From the IMG/VR virus record IMGVR_UViG_3300021349_000004, positions 1 through 47,875 of that record: DNA of 47,875 nt; one strand, given 5' to 3'. Positions 13,473 through 21,422 of the stretch are shown in pieces. How positions within the stretch are numbered: position 1 is the stretch's first letter; every line of letters begins with the position of its first letter. This DNA comes from a virus. A program made the position numbers and the translations under genes. Below the pieces are notes generated by a model. The model had not been told where the DNA came from, made no database searches, and was given only the letters and a program-made list of their open reading frames with translations.

Positions 13473-13485
13473 CGGGGTTTTTTTT
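13451..13485 (+). terminator. rho-independent terminator after dut
   Basis: Stem CCCCGT / ACGGGG with a 15-base loop followed by eight T (13478-13485). Ends the early/middle transcript before the terminase block; partial read-through or a new promoter must serve the genes that follow. Confidence 0.7.
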
Positions 13486-13505
13486 AACTTATAACCGGAG
13501 GCGAT

Positions 13506-13931
13506 ATGAACGAATTTACCAGCAGAGATAAGCATAAATTACTTGCCAGGCTTCAAGAATCTCTTGACGCTACCAAGCTGTACCACAAGGCGTTTCAGAT
13601 ATTTATCGACAAGATAAAAACCCGTGGCCAGGAGTATTTAATCTATATTGATTATGCGGACGCGATGACCGCAAGATTACGGGTACTTGACCGGGTATTC
13701 ATTAAGCTTTCATGCGGGGTAGTCCGGCGTGCATCTGGTACGCTGTATTGTCAGATGGTCGTATTCATGGGAAACCCGGACGAACTCGCATTTATAAACG
13801 TGCTTGAACTTACAGAACAAGGTTTTGTAAAATCTGATGGAAGAATAAACACTGATATCGGAGAATTTTTTATCTTCCTGCATTTGGCATCAGAAGACAA
13901 TTTCAGAGAATACCAGTATCCGGGAGTTTGA
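13506..13931 (+). CDS. hypothetical protein (141 aa)
   Basis: Ribosome binding site CCGGAGGCGAT before ATG. Alpha/beta sequence with a central beta-rich part (YCQMVVFMGNPDELAFINVL). First gene after the terminator and two genes before the large terminase. No family recognised. Confidence 0.6.
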   Translation: MNEFTSRDKHKLLARLQESLDATKLYHKAFQIFIDKIKTRGQEYLIYIDYADAMTARLRVLDRVFIKLSCGVVRRASGTLYCQMVVFMGNPDELAFINVLELTEQGFVKSDGRINTDIGEFFIFLHLASEDNFREYQYPGV

Positions 13932-13932
13932 T

Positions 13933-14118
13933 ATGGCGATCCTGACGATATCTGAAATCGTGGACCTAATTGAATCATTTGCGAATCAATATGTTGGGGT
14001 CGATCCCAAATTACATCATCCAGACCCCAGCGCACGCCTGCATGGTGCCGGAATGCTTATTGATGCTGAAATCATGCGTAGAATGGCCAAGATAAATGAA
14101 ACACAGCATCCTGAATGA
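13933..14118 (+). CDS. hypothetical protein (61 aa)
   Basis: MAILTISEIVDLIESFANQY, then a helix with HGAGMLIDAEIMRRMAKINE. Starts one base after the previous stop and overlaps the terminase gene by 23 bases. Function unknown; could be a small packaging accessory. Confidence 0.55.
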   Translation: MAILTISEIVDLIESFANQYVGVDPKLHHPDPSARLHGAGMLIDAEIMRRMAKINETQHPE

Positions 14119-16594
14119 TAAGCGGTATCATGATTTTTGCGCCAGATACCGGGGGAACCTTGTCCGGTACGTGGCGGAATTAAGTAGGTATCCCATGACG
14201 TGGCAGCAATACGATATTTTTAACGCTATCCAGGAATTGGGCAGTCAGACGGCGTTTGCAAGCGGCCATGGTTGTTTTGGAATCAATACTGAAATACTTA
14301 TGTTTGACGGGTCTATTAAGCCGGTTCAAGACATAATGGTTGGCGATAAAATAATGGGTGATGACAGCTCATGCCGGAATGTCCTTTCGTTGTGCCGTGG
14401 GACAGAACCCATGTACCGGTTTGAATATATGGATGGAACTTCACATGTATTCAATGAAAGTCATGTTCTTTGCCTTGTTGCCACACAAACGCATTGTAAA
14501 GCCCAAACATCTGGAAGTAGATATTATCCTGTTGTACGCGATTGGCTACAATGGAGTGACCGCAGAAAACGTACTCACGCGATAATACGATCAGGAGTAG
14601 AATTCAGTAATGACAAAAAGCTCCTTATCCCACCGTACATTTTGGGCGTTTGGCTTGGAGACGGGCATAGTGGTAGCACCCATATCACGAACCCTGACCA
14701 TGAAATAATCACTGCGTTTGCGAATTATTGCAAAGATTCAAATCTTAACTTTAATTATTCAGAAAGATTCCTTTATTCAATAACCGGGAACGGTTCAGGC
14801 CGTAGCAAGAACCCACTGTTAACCATTTTACAGAATTATGATTTAATAGAAAATAAACACATCCCATTTGATTATTTAACAGCATCATATAATGACCGTA
14901 TTGAGCTGCTTGCTGGGCTGTTGGACTCGGACGGTTATCTCGAAAGCAGAGATAAACGGACGTTTGAGATCACCCAAAAAAATGAGCAATTGGCCAAGAA
15001 TATAGTTTTTTTGGCACGATCTGTCGGCTGCCATGCAACAATAAAAAAAATAGACAAATCGTGCATACATAAGGGGACAAGACGATGGGGTGAATACTTC
15101 ATCGTTTTAATCAGCAGGAATATTGAAAAAATACCAAACAGAGTAGAAAGAAAGAAAGCATCACATATTGATAACGCACAACGGTCTAACCTCCATTATG
15201 GGATCAGGTCAGTTGAGCCGTTGGGCGAGGGATTATATTATGGGTTTGTCTTGGATGGAAACCAGCGTTTTTTAGGCGGAGATTTTACCATCCTTCACAA
15301 TTCCGGAAAATCTCACGGAATCGCTTGGATACTTGACTGGCACCTGCGGACGTATGACGACTCAAACGCCATGATCACAGCCACCAACATCGAGCAAATA
15401 CGGTCAGTCGTTTGGAAAGAATTGGATACCGTCATTGCGGATGTCAACCGTGGATACCCGTGGATGGTTGACTGGTTTATCAAGGAAACAAAACGATATT
15501 ATGTTAAAGGACATAAAGACAGTTGGTATGTCATTCCAAAAACAGCATCGAAAGCCGCGCCTGAAAACATTGCAGGCCAGCATAGACGGCATTACATCTG
15601 CATTGTGGATGAGGCGTCAGGTGTCGAAGACGAAATCATTGGGGTACTTCGTGGAGCGCTTACCCATGAGGAAAACCGCTTTGCCATGTTCAGCCAACCA
15701 ACCCGGCAGGTCGGGCATTTTGCAGAAGCGTTTTCCTCACTGAAATCACTGTACAAAACCTTCAACCTGAATTCAGAAGAAAGTCCAATTGTCTCAAGAA
15801 AGTTTATCCATGACAAATTGGTTGAATACGGCGGGCATCACTCGCCGGAATATCAGATTAAAGTACTGGGGCGTCTTCCGGATAACCTATCTGGGTTTTT
15901 GATCCCCAAAAGCTGGTGTACCCAGGCGCAGGCAGTATTGATTGAGCATGAGCAGCCTTGGGGATGGGTGATGACGGCGGACGTGGCGGAAGGTGTTCAC
16001 CGGGATTCATCTGTGTGGACATTGGCAAGGGTGTCGGGATATGGCGCAGCTCGCAAGATCGAAGTCATTGACATGAGAGAATCCCTTGGTTCTGATGAGT
16101 TGGTTTTTGCCAGGGAAATGTATTCTGAAATCGTGAAATACCCCAGAATAACTGTTGCAGTTGATGCAGACGGCCCGGGCCGGACGGTGATTTTAACGCT
16201 GGAAGAGCTGGGCGTGACTGTCGAACGAATTCACTGGGGGCTGCCCCCACATGCGGACGCGGACAGAAAGAGATATAAAAACCAGCGGGCTTATGCCTCG
16301 GTTAAAGCGCGTGAGGCTATTCTTGACGATCGGTTCCGGATATGCCCCGGCACAAAGATCGTCAACCAGGCATCCAGAATTCCGTATAAAATTGATGAGG
16401 CTGGCAGGTATGCAATCATGCCCAAAGAGCAAATGAAATCACAGGGTATCAAGTCTCCTGATTTGTTTGACACCCATTGCTTTTTCTTTTTGTGCGACTA
16501 TGTACCGGCTGATACTGATGGCGATAATCAAAACCAATATGCAGATGATTTAACCGCATGGGCGGTCAAAATACTTGAAGGGGAACCGGCGTGA
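14096..16594 (+). CDS. terL: terminase large subunit with an in-frame intein
   Basis: 832-residue precursor. Exteins: residues 1-59 and 403-832 (489 residues after splicing). The Walker A loop is rebuilt at the junction as ASGHG + SGKSHG. Walker B YICIVDE is at residues 500-506 of the precursor. The nuclease domain shows TADVAEGVHRDSS (Asp629), VAVDADGPG (Asp690/692) and KSPDLFDTH (Asp789/792). The ATPase pumps DNA into the prohead and the RNase H-like nuclease cuts the concatemer. Without splicing the P-loop is broken, so packaging depends on intein removal. Followed by an overlapping GTG-start gene. Confidence 0.95.
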   Translation: MKHSILNDKRYHDFCARYRGNLVRYVAELSRYPMTWQQYDIFNAIQELGSQTAFASGHGCFGINTEILMFDGSIKPVQDIMVGDKIMGDDSSCRNVLSLCRGTEPMYRFEYMDGTSHVFNESHVLCLVATQTHCKAQTSGSRYYPVVRDWLQWSDRRKRTHAIIRSGVEFSNDKKLLIPPYILGVWLGDGHSGSTHITNPDHEIITAFANYCKDSNLNFNYSERFLYSITGNGSGRSKNPLLTILQNYDLIENKHIPFDYLTASYNDRIELLAGLLDSDGYLESRDKRTFEITQKNEQLAKNIVFLARSVGCHATIKKIDKSCIHKGTRRWGEYFIVLISRNIEKIPNRVERKKASHIDNAQRSNLHYGIRSVEPLGEGLYYGFVLDGNQRFLGGDFTILHNSGKSHGIAWILDWHLRTYDDSNAMITATNIEQIRSVVWKELDTVIADVNRGYPWMVDWFIKETKRYYVKGHKDSWYVIPKTASKAAPENIAGQHRRHYICIVDEASGVEDEIIGVLRGALTHEENRFAMFSQPTRQVGHFAEAFSSLKSLYKTFNLNSEESPIVSRKFIHDKLVEYGGHHSPEYQIKVLGRLPDNLSGFLIPKSWCTQAQAVLIEHEQPWGWVMTADVAEGVHRDSSVWTLARVSGYGAARKIEVIDMRESLGSDELVFAREMYSEIVKYPRITVAVDADGPGRTVILTLEELGVTVERIHWGLPPHADADRKRYKNQRAYASVKAREAILDDRFRICPGTKIVNQASRIPYKIDEAGRYAIMPKEQMKSQGIKSPDLFDTHCFFFLCDYVPADTDGDNQNQYADDLTAWAVKILEGEPA
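14273..15301 (+). mobile_element. intein with LAGLIDADG homing endonuclease in TerL P-loop
   Basis: 343 residues, Cys60 to Asn402 of the precursor, followed by Ser403 as +1 residue. Block A: CFGINTEILMFDGSIKPVQD. Block B region: FNESHVLCL, with the usual Thr position being Asn. Endonuclease blocks: ILGVWLGDGHSG and ELLAGLLDSDGYLE, the two LAGLIDADG motifs. Blocks F/G: YYGFVLDGNQRFLGGD, then FTILHN at the C-terminal splice site. All splicing residues (Cys1, penultimate His, Asn, Ser+1) are present, so it should be active in both splicing and homing. Confidence 0.93.
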
Positions 16595-16851
16595 ATAATG
16601 ATGATAACTTGGTAATTTGGAAAAATAAAAAGACAGGTGAACTCTATCGGGTTGAGGATAGAGCCATAGATTGTACAACCGGACGCGATGGTCTTCAGGT
16701 GATAATTTATCACCTGAAATCAAGCAGCATCCAAGCGTTTGTCCGGGAAGCATCAGAATTCTATGAAAAATTTGAAAGATTGCCATGCAAACCCGGCGTT
16801 ATAGACGGCTATCGTTGGGACGATGCGCAGCGAGCCTTATTGTGTCAGTGA
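16591..16851 (+). CDS. hypothetical protein (86 aa)
   Basis: GTG start in a GTGA overlap with terL, preceded by GAAGGGGAACC. MNNDDNLVIWKNKKTGELYR, then a helical part with FVREASEFYEKFERLPCKPG. No known domain. Confidence 0.55.
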   Translation: MNNDDNLVIWKNKKTGELYRVEDRAIDCTTGRDGLQVIIYHLKSSSIQAFVREASEFYEKFERLPCKPGVIDGYRWDDAQRALLCQ

Positions 16852-16866
16852 AAAGGATAATCTCTG

Positions 16867-17523
16867 ATGGCTGTTGAAGAATTAAAACCATCTGTAATCA
16901 GGATCATGGCGGCCTCTCTTGTATCAGGTCAAAAATATACCGCATATTCGGTTTTTGACGGTGAAAACCTGATTATCACCCAGGTTGAATTGATCCCATG
17001 GGCGGATGCAGCGTGGAAGTCCAACTTGATTGCTGAAATCAAAGACCGGAAAGAAAAAGGTTTCATTGTTCTGATCGAAGAAAAGACGGATCATATCTCA
17101 CAGTATGGAACAAAATACCTGCTGGATGAGTTATGGGAGGGTAGAACGAACTTTTGTGATGCGATGGACTGGTATTTTGCATTGCAGGCTACCGGTAATT
17201 TGATTTTCCACAAATCATGTGACCAATACAAGCTTTACACCGGTGGTGAAGGTCAGCGGGTTGAAAAAAAGACAGACGACAAGGGCAGGACTGTGTACCA
17301 CGTTGACTGGTCAGCATTTCACGGCGGATATCGTGCGATTCTGCTATGTGTTGTGGCGGCCATGACGGAACCAGTCAGCCACCGGTATCTTAACGCGATG
17401 TTTGGCCCGCCTGGTGTTGAAGAAGATGATTTCGACCCGCTCAGGCAGTTCAGGGCGATTACAATCGGCCATGACATAGCAAAGGCGACGTGGTGGGAAG
17501 AATACGACAGACACAGAACTTAA
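16867..17523 (+). CDS. hypothetical protein after terminase (218 aa)
   Basis: Alpha/beta protein. IIAEIKDRKEKG-like and FIVLIEEKTDHISQYGTKYL segments, then a helix-rich C-terminal part. Segment AYSVFDGENLIITQVELIPW at the N-terminus resembles an RNase H-like first strand, but the catalytic pattern is not complete. Probably translated with its neighbours. Function unknown; position suggests a packaging or maturation accessory. Confidence 0.6.
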   Translation: MAVEELKPSVIRIMAASLVSGQKYTAYSVFDGENLIITQVELIPWADAAWKSNLIAEIKDRKEKGFIVLIEEKTDHISQYGTKYLLDELWEGRTNFCDAMDWYFALQATGNLIFHKSCDQYKLYTGGEGQRVEKKTDDKGRTVYHVDWSAFHGGYRAILLCVVAAMTEPVSHRYLNAMFGPPGVEEDDFDPLRQFRAITIGHDIAKATWWEEYDRHRT

Positions 17524-17537
17524 AAGGAGAAGGTAAT

Positions 17538-17972
17538 ATGTTTGGTGATTTTGTAAAAACGGTTAAAACCCAGAACATCGTAAAAAGTTATCTGAAATTA
17601 TTAAGTATTTTTGGAAGCTATCAAGTGTATTGGGAAAATGTCTGCAAGAAAAATATTTGCAAAGCCAGTATCTCCGGAATGGATGCAGACCGTTTTTCGA
17701 TTCGATTGCTTGGAGAGAAAGTTTATGTGAATTGCCGATGTATCACAGTCGGAGACGATGCTGATTTTCTCATAGGCAAAGTGATATTCCGTTATGGGGA
17801 AATTCGGTTATTGGAAACGTACTTTAACGATAATGGTAAAGCTATCGCATCGTTAAAACAATTCGCAAGTGATAAGCCGTTTGTGGATGAAAACAACATT
17901 GACCAGGTACTATGTGGGCTGGTCGATGCTTTGATTGAACAAAAAGTATTCCCGACAGATTGCGAGGCATAA
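17538..17972 (+). CDS. hypothetical protein, tandem paralogue 1
   Basis: 144 residues from MFGDFVKTVKTQNIVKSYLK; AAAAGGAGAAGG precedes the ATG. Resembles the next protein: both have a Cys pair in the middle, a beta-rich core, and the ending [VF]DA[LM]IxxxVFP[TI]D. Function unknown. Confidence 0.6.
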   Translation: MFGDFVKTVKTQNIVKSYLKLLSIFGSYQVYWENVCKKNICKASISGMDADRFSIRLLGEKVYVNCRCITVGDDADFLIGKVIFRYGEIRLLETYFNDNGKAIASLKQFASDKPFVDENNIDQVLCGLVDALIEQKVFPTDCEA

Positions 17973-17985
17973 TGGAGGAAACCCG

Positions 17986-18426
17986 ATGTTTAGAGAAGAC
18001 GAAAAAACAGCGGCAAGAAATAAAATCATGACAGAATTCAATCTATTGAAAGAGATATGGGGTGATTTCTGTTCTCATCTTTTTGGGGCACAGGATGACA
18101 ATAACCCCTATCCATACGGGGCCACAGTTGCAGTTGTTGACGGTGAAATCCATGTAAAAATGCTGGATCATACCGTGGTGATTACTCATCAATGTGTTAA
18201 GTGTGCTTCTGACAACAAATTGTGTTTAAAGCTTTCAGTCTCACTGCATGACAAGCAGATCATGACGGCATACATCAACCAGGCGGGCCGGATAGCTCAT
18301 CGTATCGACAATACTCTTCATTGGTGTGGTATGGATGATCGTTTAAATTGTGTGTTCACCGTTCTTACCAAGCTGTTTGATGCAATGATTCAAAACGGGG
18401 TTTTCCCGATAGATAAAGGATTTTGA
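17986..18426 (+). CDS. hypothetical protein, tandem paralogue 2
   Basis: 146 residues from MFREDEKTAARNKIMTEFNL; TGGAGGAAACC supports this start. End LFDAMIQNGVFPIDKGF matches the end of the previous protein, so the two are probably an old duplication. Precedes the gp53-like gene. Function unknown. Confidence 0.6.
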   Translation: MFREDEKTAARNKIMTEFNLLKEIWGDFCSHLFGAQDDNNPYPYGATVAVVDGEIHVKMLDHTVVITHQCVKCASDNKLCLKLSVSLHDKQIMTAYINQAGRIAHRIDNTLHWCGMDDRLNCVFTVLTKLFDAMIQNGVFPIDKGF

Positions 18427-18429
18427 ATA

Positions 18430-18741
18430 ATGGCAACTGAAATATCAAGGCTTTCGCCGTACAACATCACAGACCCGCTTGTTCGAAATGAGCTGTACCG
18501 GGAAATCCGAGACGGTCAAACCCTGAATAATGGATGGACTGCTTACGAGATACAGCCGGATGAGAGACTGCGGCCCGAGCTGTCTGGATACCGGGCGTAT
18601 GGCAACGAGAATATGAAATGGATAATCATGATTGCTGCCGGAATGGATGATATGCGTGAGTTTTTGGCGGAGGGCGTGACAATCAAGCTCCCTGGGGCTG
18701 CTTGGATACGGGAGCGGATTCTTTATTATCAGTCGAGGTGA
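18430..18741 (+). CDS. gp53/LysM-like baseplate wedge protein
   Basis: 103 residues. The pattern YRAYGNENMKWIIMIAAGMD, then MREFLAEGVTIKLPGAAWIR, fits T4 gp53-type baseplate proteins and related LysM-like tail proteins (x-Y-[YR]-G-[DN] ... W-x-[IL] ... G-x-x-[IL]-x-[IL]-P). In T4 gp53 joins neighbouring baseplate wedges and contacts gp25/gp6. Here it is cut off from the rest of the tail operon by the toxin-antitoxin insert. Confidence 0.5.
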   Translation: MATEISRLSPYNITDPLVRNELYREIRDGQTLNNGWTAYEIQPDERLRPELSGYRAYGNENMKWIIMIAAGMDDMREFLAEGVTIKLPGAAWIRERILYYQSR

Positions 18742-18767
18742 AAACAGCAATATAAAGGATTAATAAA

Positions 18768-18838
18768 ATGCAATACGGAACCGAAATTTTGTTATCCTTT
18801 CAGACAGAACCGCTTAATAATTTGATAACCCAAATAAT
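18768..18838 (+). pseudogene. possible 5' remnant of a virion gene
   Basis: ATG with the good ribosome binding site AAAGGATTAATAAA followed by MQYGTEILLSFQTEPLNNLI. The frame then runs antisense into the antitoxin gene and loses coding character. This would be the truncated start of a gene interrupted when the toxin-antitoxin pair arrived. Confidence 0.3.
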
Positions 18839-19195
18839 TCATAAAAACACCTTATATGAAATATTCAAAGCTTTCCCGATTTTCTTTGCCATTTCTTTGC
18901 CAATAGAACGCTTGTTGTTTTCCATTTCCGAAATATGCCGTTGCGGGATGCCAGTCATTTTCGAAAATTCACGCTGTGTAACGCCTTCTTTGGATCTGGC
19001 TCCAATCAGGCATATTCCGGGTAACTGCTCATCTGTATAGGGGAAGCAATCTCTCCAAGGGATGGTCTCTGTGGTATCAACAAAGCCCAATGCTTTCAGC
19101 GTATCAACCGCTTCATTTCGCTTGCCTATAGGTCCTAAAAACCGCAGCTCCACAGCAACATCCTCAGTATGGCGCTTTCTCGTGAGTACCTGCAT
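18839..19195 (-). CDS. higA: HigA-like antitoxin (HTH_XRE)
   Basis: 118 residues. C-terminal helix-turn-helix: SKEGVTQREFSKMTGIPQRH, then ISEMENNKRSIGKEMAKKIG. Overlaps the upstream toxin gene by 32 bases, so the toxin is read first as in higBA-type operons. HigA-type proteins bind the toxin and repress their own promoter; a suitable operator is seen upstream of the toxin gene. Confidence 0.85.
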   Translation of the reverse strand: MQVLTRKRHTEDVAVELRFLGPIGKRNEAVDTLKALGFVDTTETIPWRDCFPYTDEQLPGICLIGARSKEGVTQREFSKMTGIPQRHISEMENNKRSIGKEMAKKIGKALNISYKVFL

Positions 19196-19442
19196 AAAAT
19201 ACCTCTACCAATTTAATTTTTTTGTCAACGACTTCCCAAACTGCGACATAAGTTGGGTGCCCCTTCTTGATGTGGCAATGATACCTGTAGCGACCCACAG
19301 AGCTGTAGTTCGGCCAGTTACCACGAACAGGGCCATTACGTTCAATGTCCCGTATCAACGCCGCAAGGTTCCGCATGACTGGCTCCGGCAATCGGGCAAT
19401 CTGCTTCTCGGCTCTCTTTGTCGCCTTTACCGTCCATTTCAT
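19164..19442 (-). CDS. higB: RelE/HigB-superfamily toxin
   Basis: 92 residues: MKWTVKATKRAEKQIARLPE, then GRYRYHCHIKKGHPTYVAVW and KIKLVEVFYAGTHEKAPY, the RelE/ParE fold. Such toxins cut mRNA at the ribosome or, as ParE, block gyrase. Toxin-before-antitoxin order points to HigB. The start codon lies only six bases after a near-ideal -10 box, so the transcript may be leaderless. Confidence 0.82.
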   Translation of the reverse strand: MKWTVKATKRAEKQIARLPEPVMRNLAALIRDIERNGPVRGNWPNYSSVGRYRYHCHIKKGHPTYVAVWEVVDKKIKLVEVFYAGTHEKAPY

Positions 19443-19448
19443 GGCCTT

Positions 19449-19476
19449 ATGATACTTTAAAATGGTATCATGTCAA
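19449..19476 (-). promoter_or_regulatory. promoter and operator of the toxin-antitoxin pair
   Basis: On the minus strand TTGACA (19476-19471), 16 bases, then TATCAT (19454-19449). The inverted repeat ATGATAC / GTATCAT with 9 bases between covers the spacer and -10 box (19449-19471), a natural site for repression by the HigA-like protein. Confidence 0.7.
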
Positions 19477-19614
19477 TGATAACTTTTTGTCCAGGGCCTT
19501 TTTTGTGCCCTTTCCAAAACATTCTACCATATAACCCTATATGCGTTTCATGATGTTGCCTTTCCTGCCGTACCTGCCATATCCTGCGGAAAAACAATAA
19601 GGGGCACGTCATAA

Positions 19615-20934
19615 ATGGGTTTTTTCGGTAATTTATTCAGCAGCAAGTCAAACGCATATAAGAAATTTGAGTCGCTTTTCGGCAAGATCACTCAAAGGCA
19701 AATTGCCAATAGGTCAGACGATCAACGGAATGCGTTCCTGACTCCTGATTTGATGGGGCGCCGGAAAAAACTTGCCAATGACACGCCGTTTTCAGAGCAG
19801 AACGCAAAACGCCTGATTCTGGACTACGGCACAAAAGGCGAAAAACGCGCTTATTCACTGACTGAATTGCAGGGCATGGCCCTTGCCGGGCAGCGGATCA
19901 AGAAGAAATTCAATACTGCAACAAACGGGGCGAAGGTGGGCCAGCTTATCGCCGCCTCCGATGAAAAAGATATAAACCGCGTTAAAAACGGCGAGATAAA
20001 AACATCAGCGCTGTATAAAATCCACGGCAATCTGCTTCATTTTCAAGTCTCTGCAAGTCCACAAAGCAATTACACGCATCACCAGGTTAAAGTCCGGCTG
20101 GAAGAATGGGATAGCCAGCTTGACGGGCTTGAGGCTGATAAAACATATCTTCAAGCCGCCAAGGGCGCAGCCACGGGACGGGTGTCCTTTACGTGCGACT
20201 GCGGGCGGCATCGGTATTGGTATCGGTATCTGGCAACAACTGGCCATTTTGCACTTGACCCGCTTGAAGGCGTTTTCCCGAAAATCAGAAACCCGCATTT
20301 GACAGGTTGTTGCTGCAAACACGTCATTAAGACCCTCGCCGTGCTGTTAAGTCCGCTTATCCAGATGCGCCTATCAAAGGAAATGGAAAACCAAGCCAAG
20401 AAAAAAGGGTTCATCACCCGGATGGTCAGAAAAGCTACCGGACAGACAGGGCCAGATGAAACATTCCTTAACGCTGATGATATGGCGGACAGTGAGAAAG
20501 CCGGCACGGATGCAACTGTAGCGGAATTACAGACGGCATTTAAACGCTATATCAGCGCAACGAAGGGGTTTAAGGCAAAAATGGATAATCCAACCACACA
20601 AGAGACCGTTAAAGCTTTAAAAGTCGAGAAAAACACTTATCGGTCACAGGCCAAGAAACTGAAGGCCGAAAAAGACAAACTCGAGCGTGAACGGGTTGCC
20701 GCCGAGTCTGAAAGAACAAAATCAAGACAGGAATCCGAAAGGAACCTTGTCGCGGCTGAAACCGAAAACGCAAGATTGAGGCGGGATGTTCTTGTCGCTC
20801 AGATGTCAGCGGAGGTGGGGCTGTCGGTCTATCGGGACCACATGAGCAAAACCGCAGCCGTAGCAAAATTTGCAGCTTCCAGGAATATCCCGATTAAGGA
20901 AGCAACTGAAATGGCCAAACAGGTGAATATCTGA
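19615..20934 (+). CDS. virion-operon protein with CxC...CCCxH zinc motif and coiled coil
   Basis: 439 residues. Residues about 195-245 hold TCDCGRHRYWYRY and, after 30 residues, TGCCCKHVIKTL: a C-x-C ... C-x-[CH]-type site like a SWIM zinc finger. Residues about 335-400 are a strong coiled coil (KAEKDKLERERVAAESERTK). The N-terminus MGFFGNLFSSKSNAYKKFES may be a membrane- or capsid-contacting helix. AAGGGGC precedes ATG. Position fits a head or neck protein, and by size it is one of few candidates for a divergent portal, though nothing in the sequence proves it. Ends on an overlap with the next ATG. Confidence 0.5.
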   Translation: MGFFGNLFSSKSNAYKKFESLFGKITQRQIANRSDDQRNAFLTPDLMGRRKKLANDTPFSEQNAKRLILDYGTKGEKRAYSLTELQGMALAGQRIKKKFNTATNGAKVGQLIAASDEKDINRVKNGEIKTSALYKIHGNLLHFQVSASPQSNYTHHQVKVRLEEWDSQLDGLEADKTYLQAAKGAATGRVSFTCDCGRHRYWYRYLATTGHFALDPLEGVFPKIRNPHLTGCCCKHVIKTLAVLLSPLIQMRLSKEMENQAKKKGFITRMVRKATGQTGPDETFLNADDMADSEKAGTDATVAELQTAFKRYISATKGFKAKMDNPTTQETVKALKVEKNTYRSQAKKLKAEKDKLERERVAAESERTKSRQESERNLVAAETENARLRRDVLVAQMSAEVGLSVYRDHMSKTAAVAKFAASRNIPIKEATEMAKQVNI

Positions 20935-21422
20935 TGTCTGCATCAATACGAGATTACCGCGCAACAAATACCCTGATATCCGATGATCTGGATGTGATGT
21001 TTGATCAGTACCCGGATGCTATTGATATGCTGTTGTTTAAAGCATTAATCGGCAATCCTGAAACCGTTGTCGAGACTGAGGACGTGGTGGGTTCCCTTGA
21101 AGCTGATGAACGGGCAATCGAATATGATGATCCGATTGATACCCGTGGAATATTCCTGCCGTTTGACTTCCAGGGTATTCAGGCGATGGACAGCGGGGCG
21201 CAGCAGGGGGATTACGATGTGCCGATTGTCATGCTGATAAAGGAGCGGGAAATCCCCAGGGGATCCGTCATCCAATATGACGAATATATCAGCGAGACTG
21301 AAATACAGACGATTTCACTTTACATCGTGAAGTCGGAGGCGGTCGGGCAGGCCCCGGCAATTGCGATGAGACATTACCTGATTCCGTTTTTTGATGATGA
21401 GGGGACATTAACGCATGAGTAA
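20934..21422 (+). CDS. hypothetical virion-operon protein (162 aa)
   Basis: Acidic protein starting MSASIRDYRATNTLISDDLD. Predicted mix of helix and strand (VPIVMLIKEREIPRGSVIQY). Start overlaps the previous stop, end overlaps the Rha-type gene. No family recognised; likely structural. Confidence 0.55.
   Translation: MSASIRDYRATNTLISDDLDVMFDQYPDAIDMLLFKALIGNPETVVETEDVVGSLEADERAIEYDDPIDTRGIFLPFDFQGIQAMDSGAQQGDYDVPIVMLIKEREIPRGSVIQYDEYISETEIQTISLYIVKSEAVGQAPAIAMRHYLIPFFDDEGTLTHE

Noticed and set aside
19497-19520. AGGGC/GCCCT stem as terminator near the toxin gene
   Set aside because: Only five pairs, and the T-run lies in the loop rather than after the stem.
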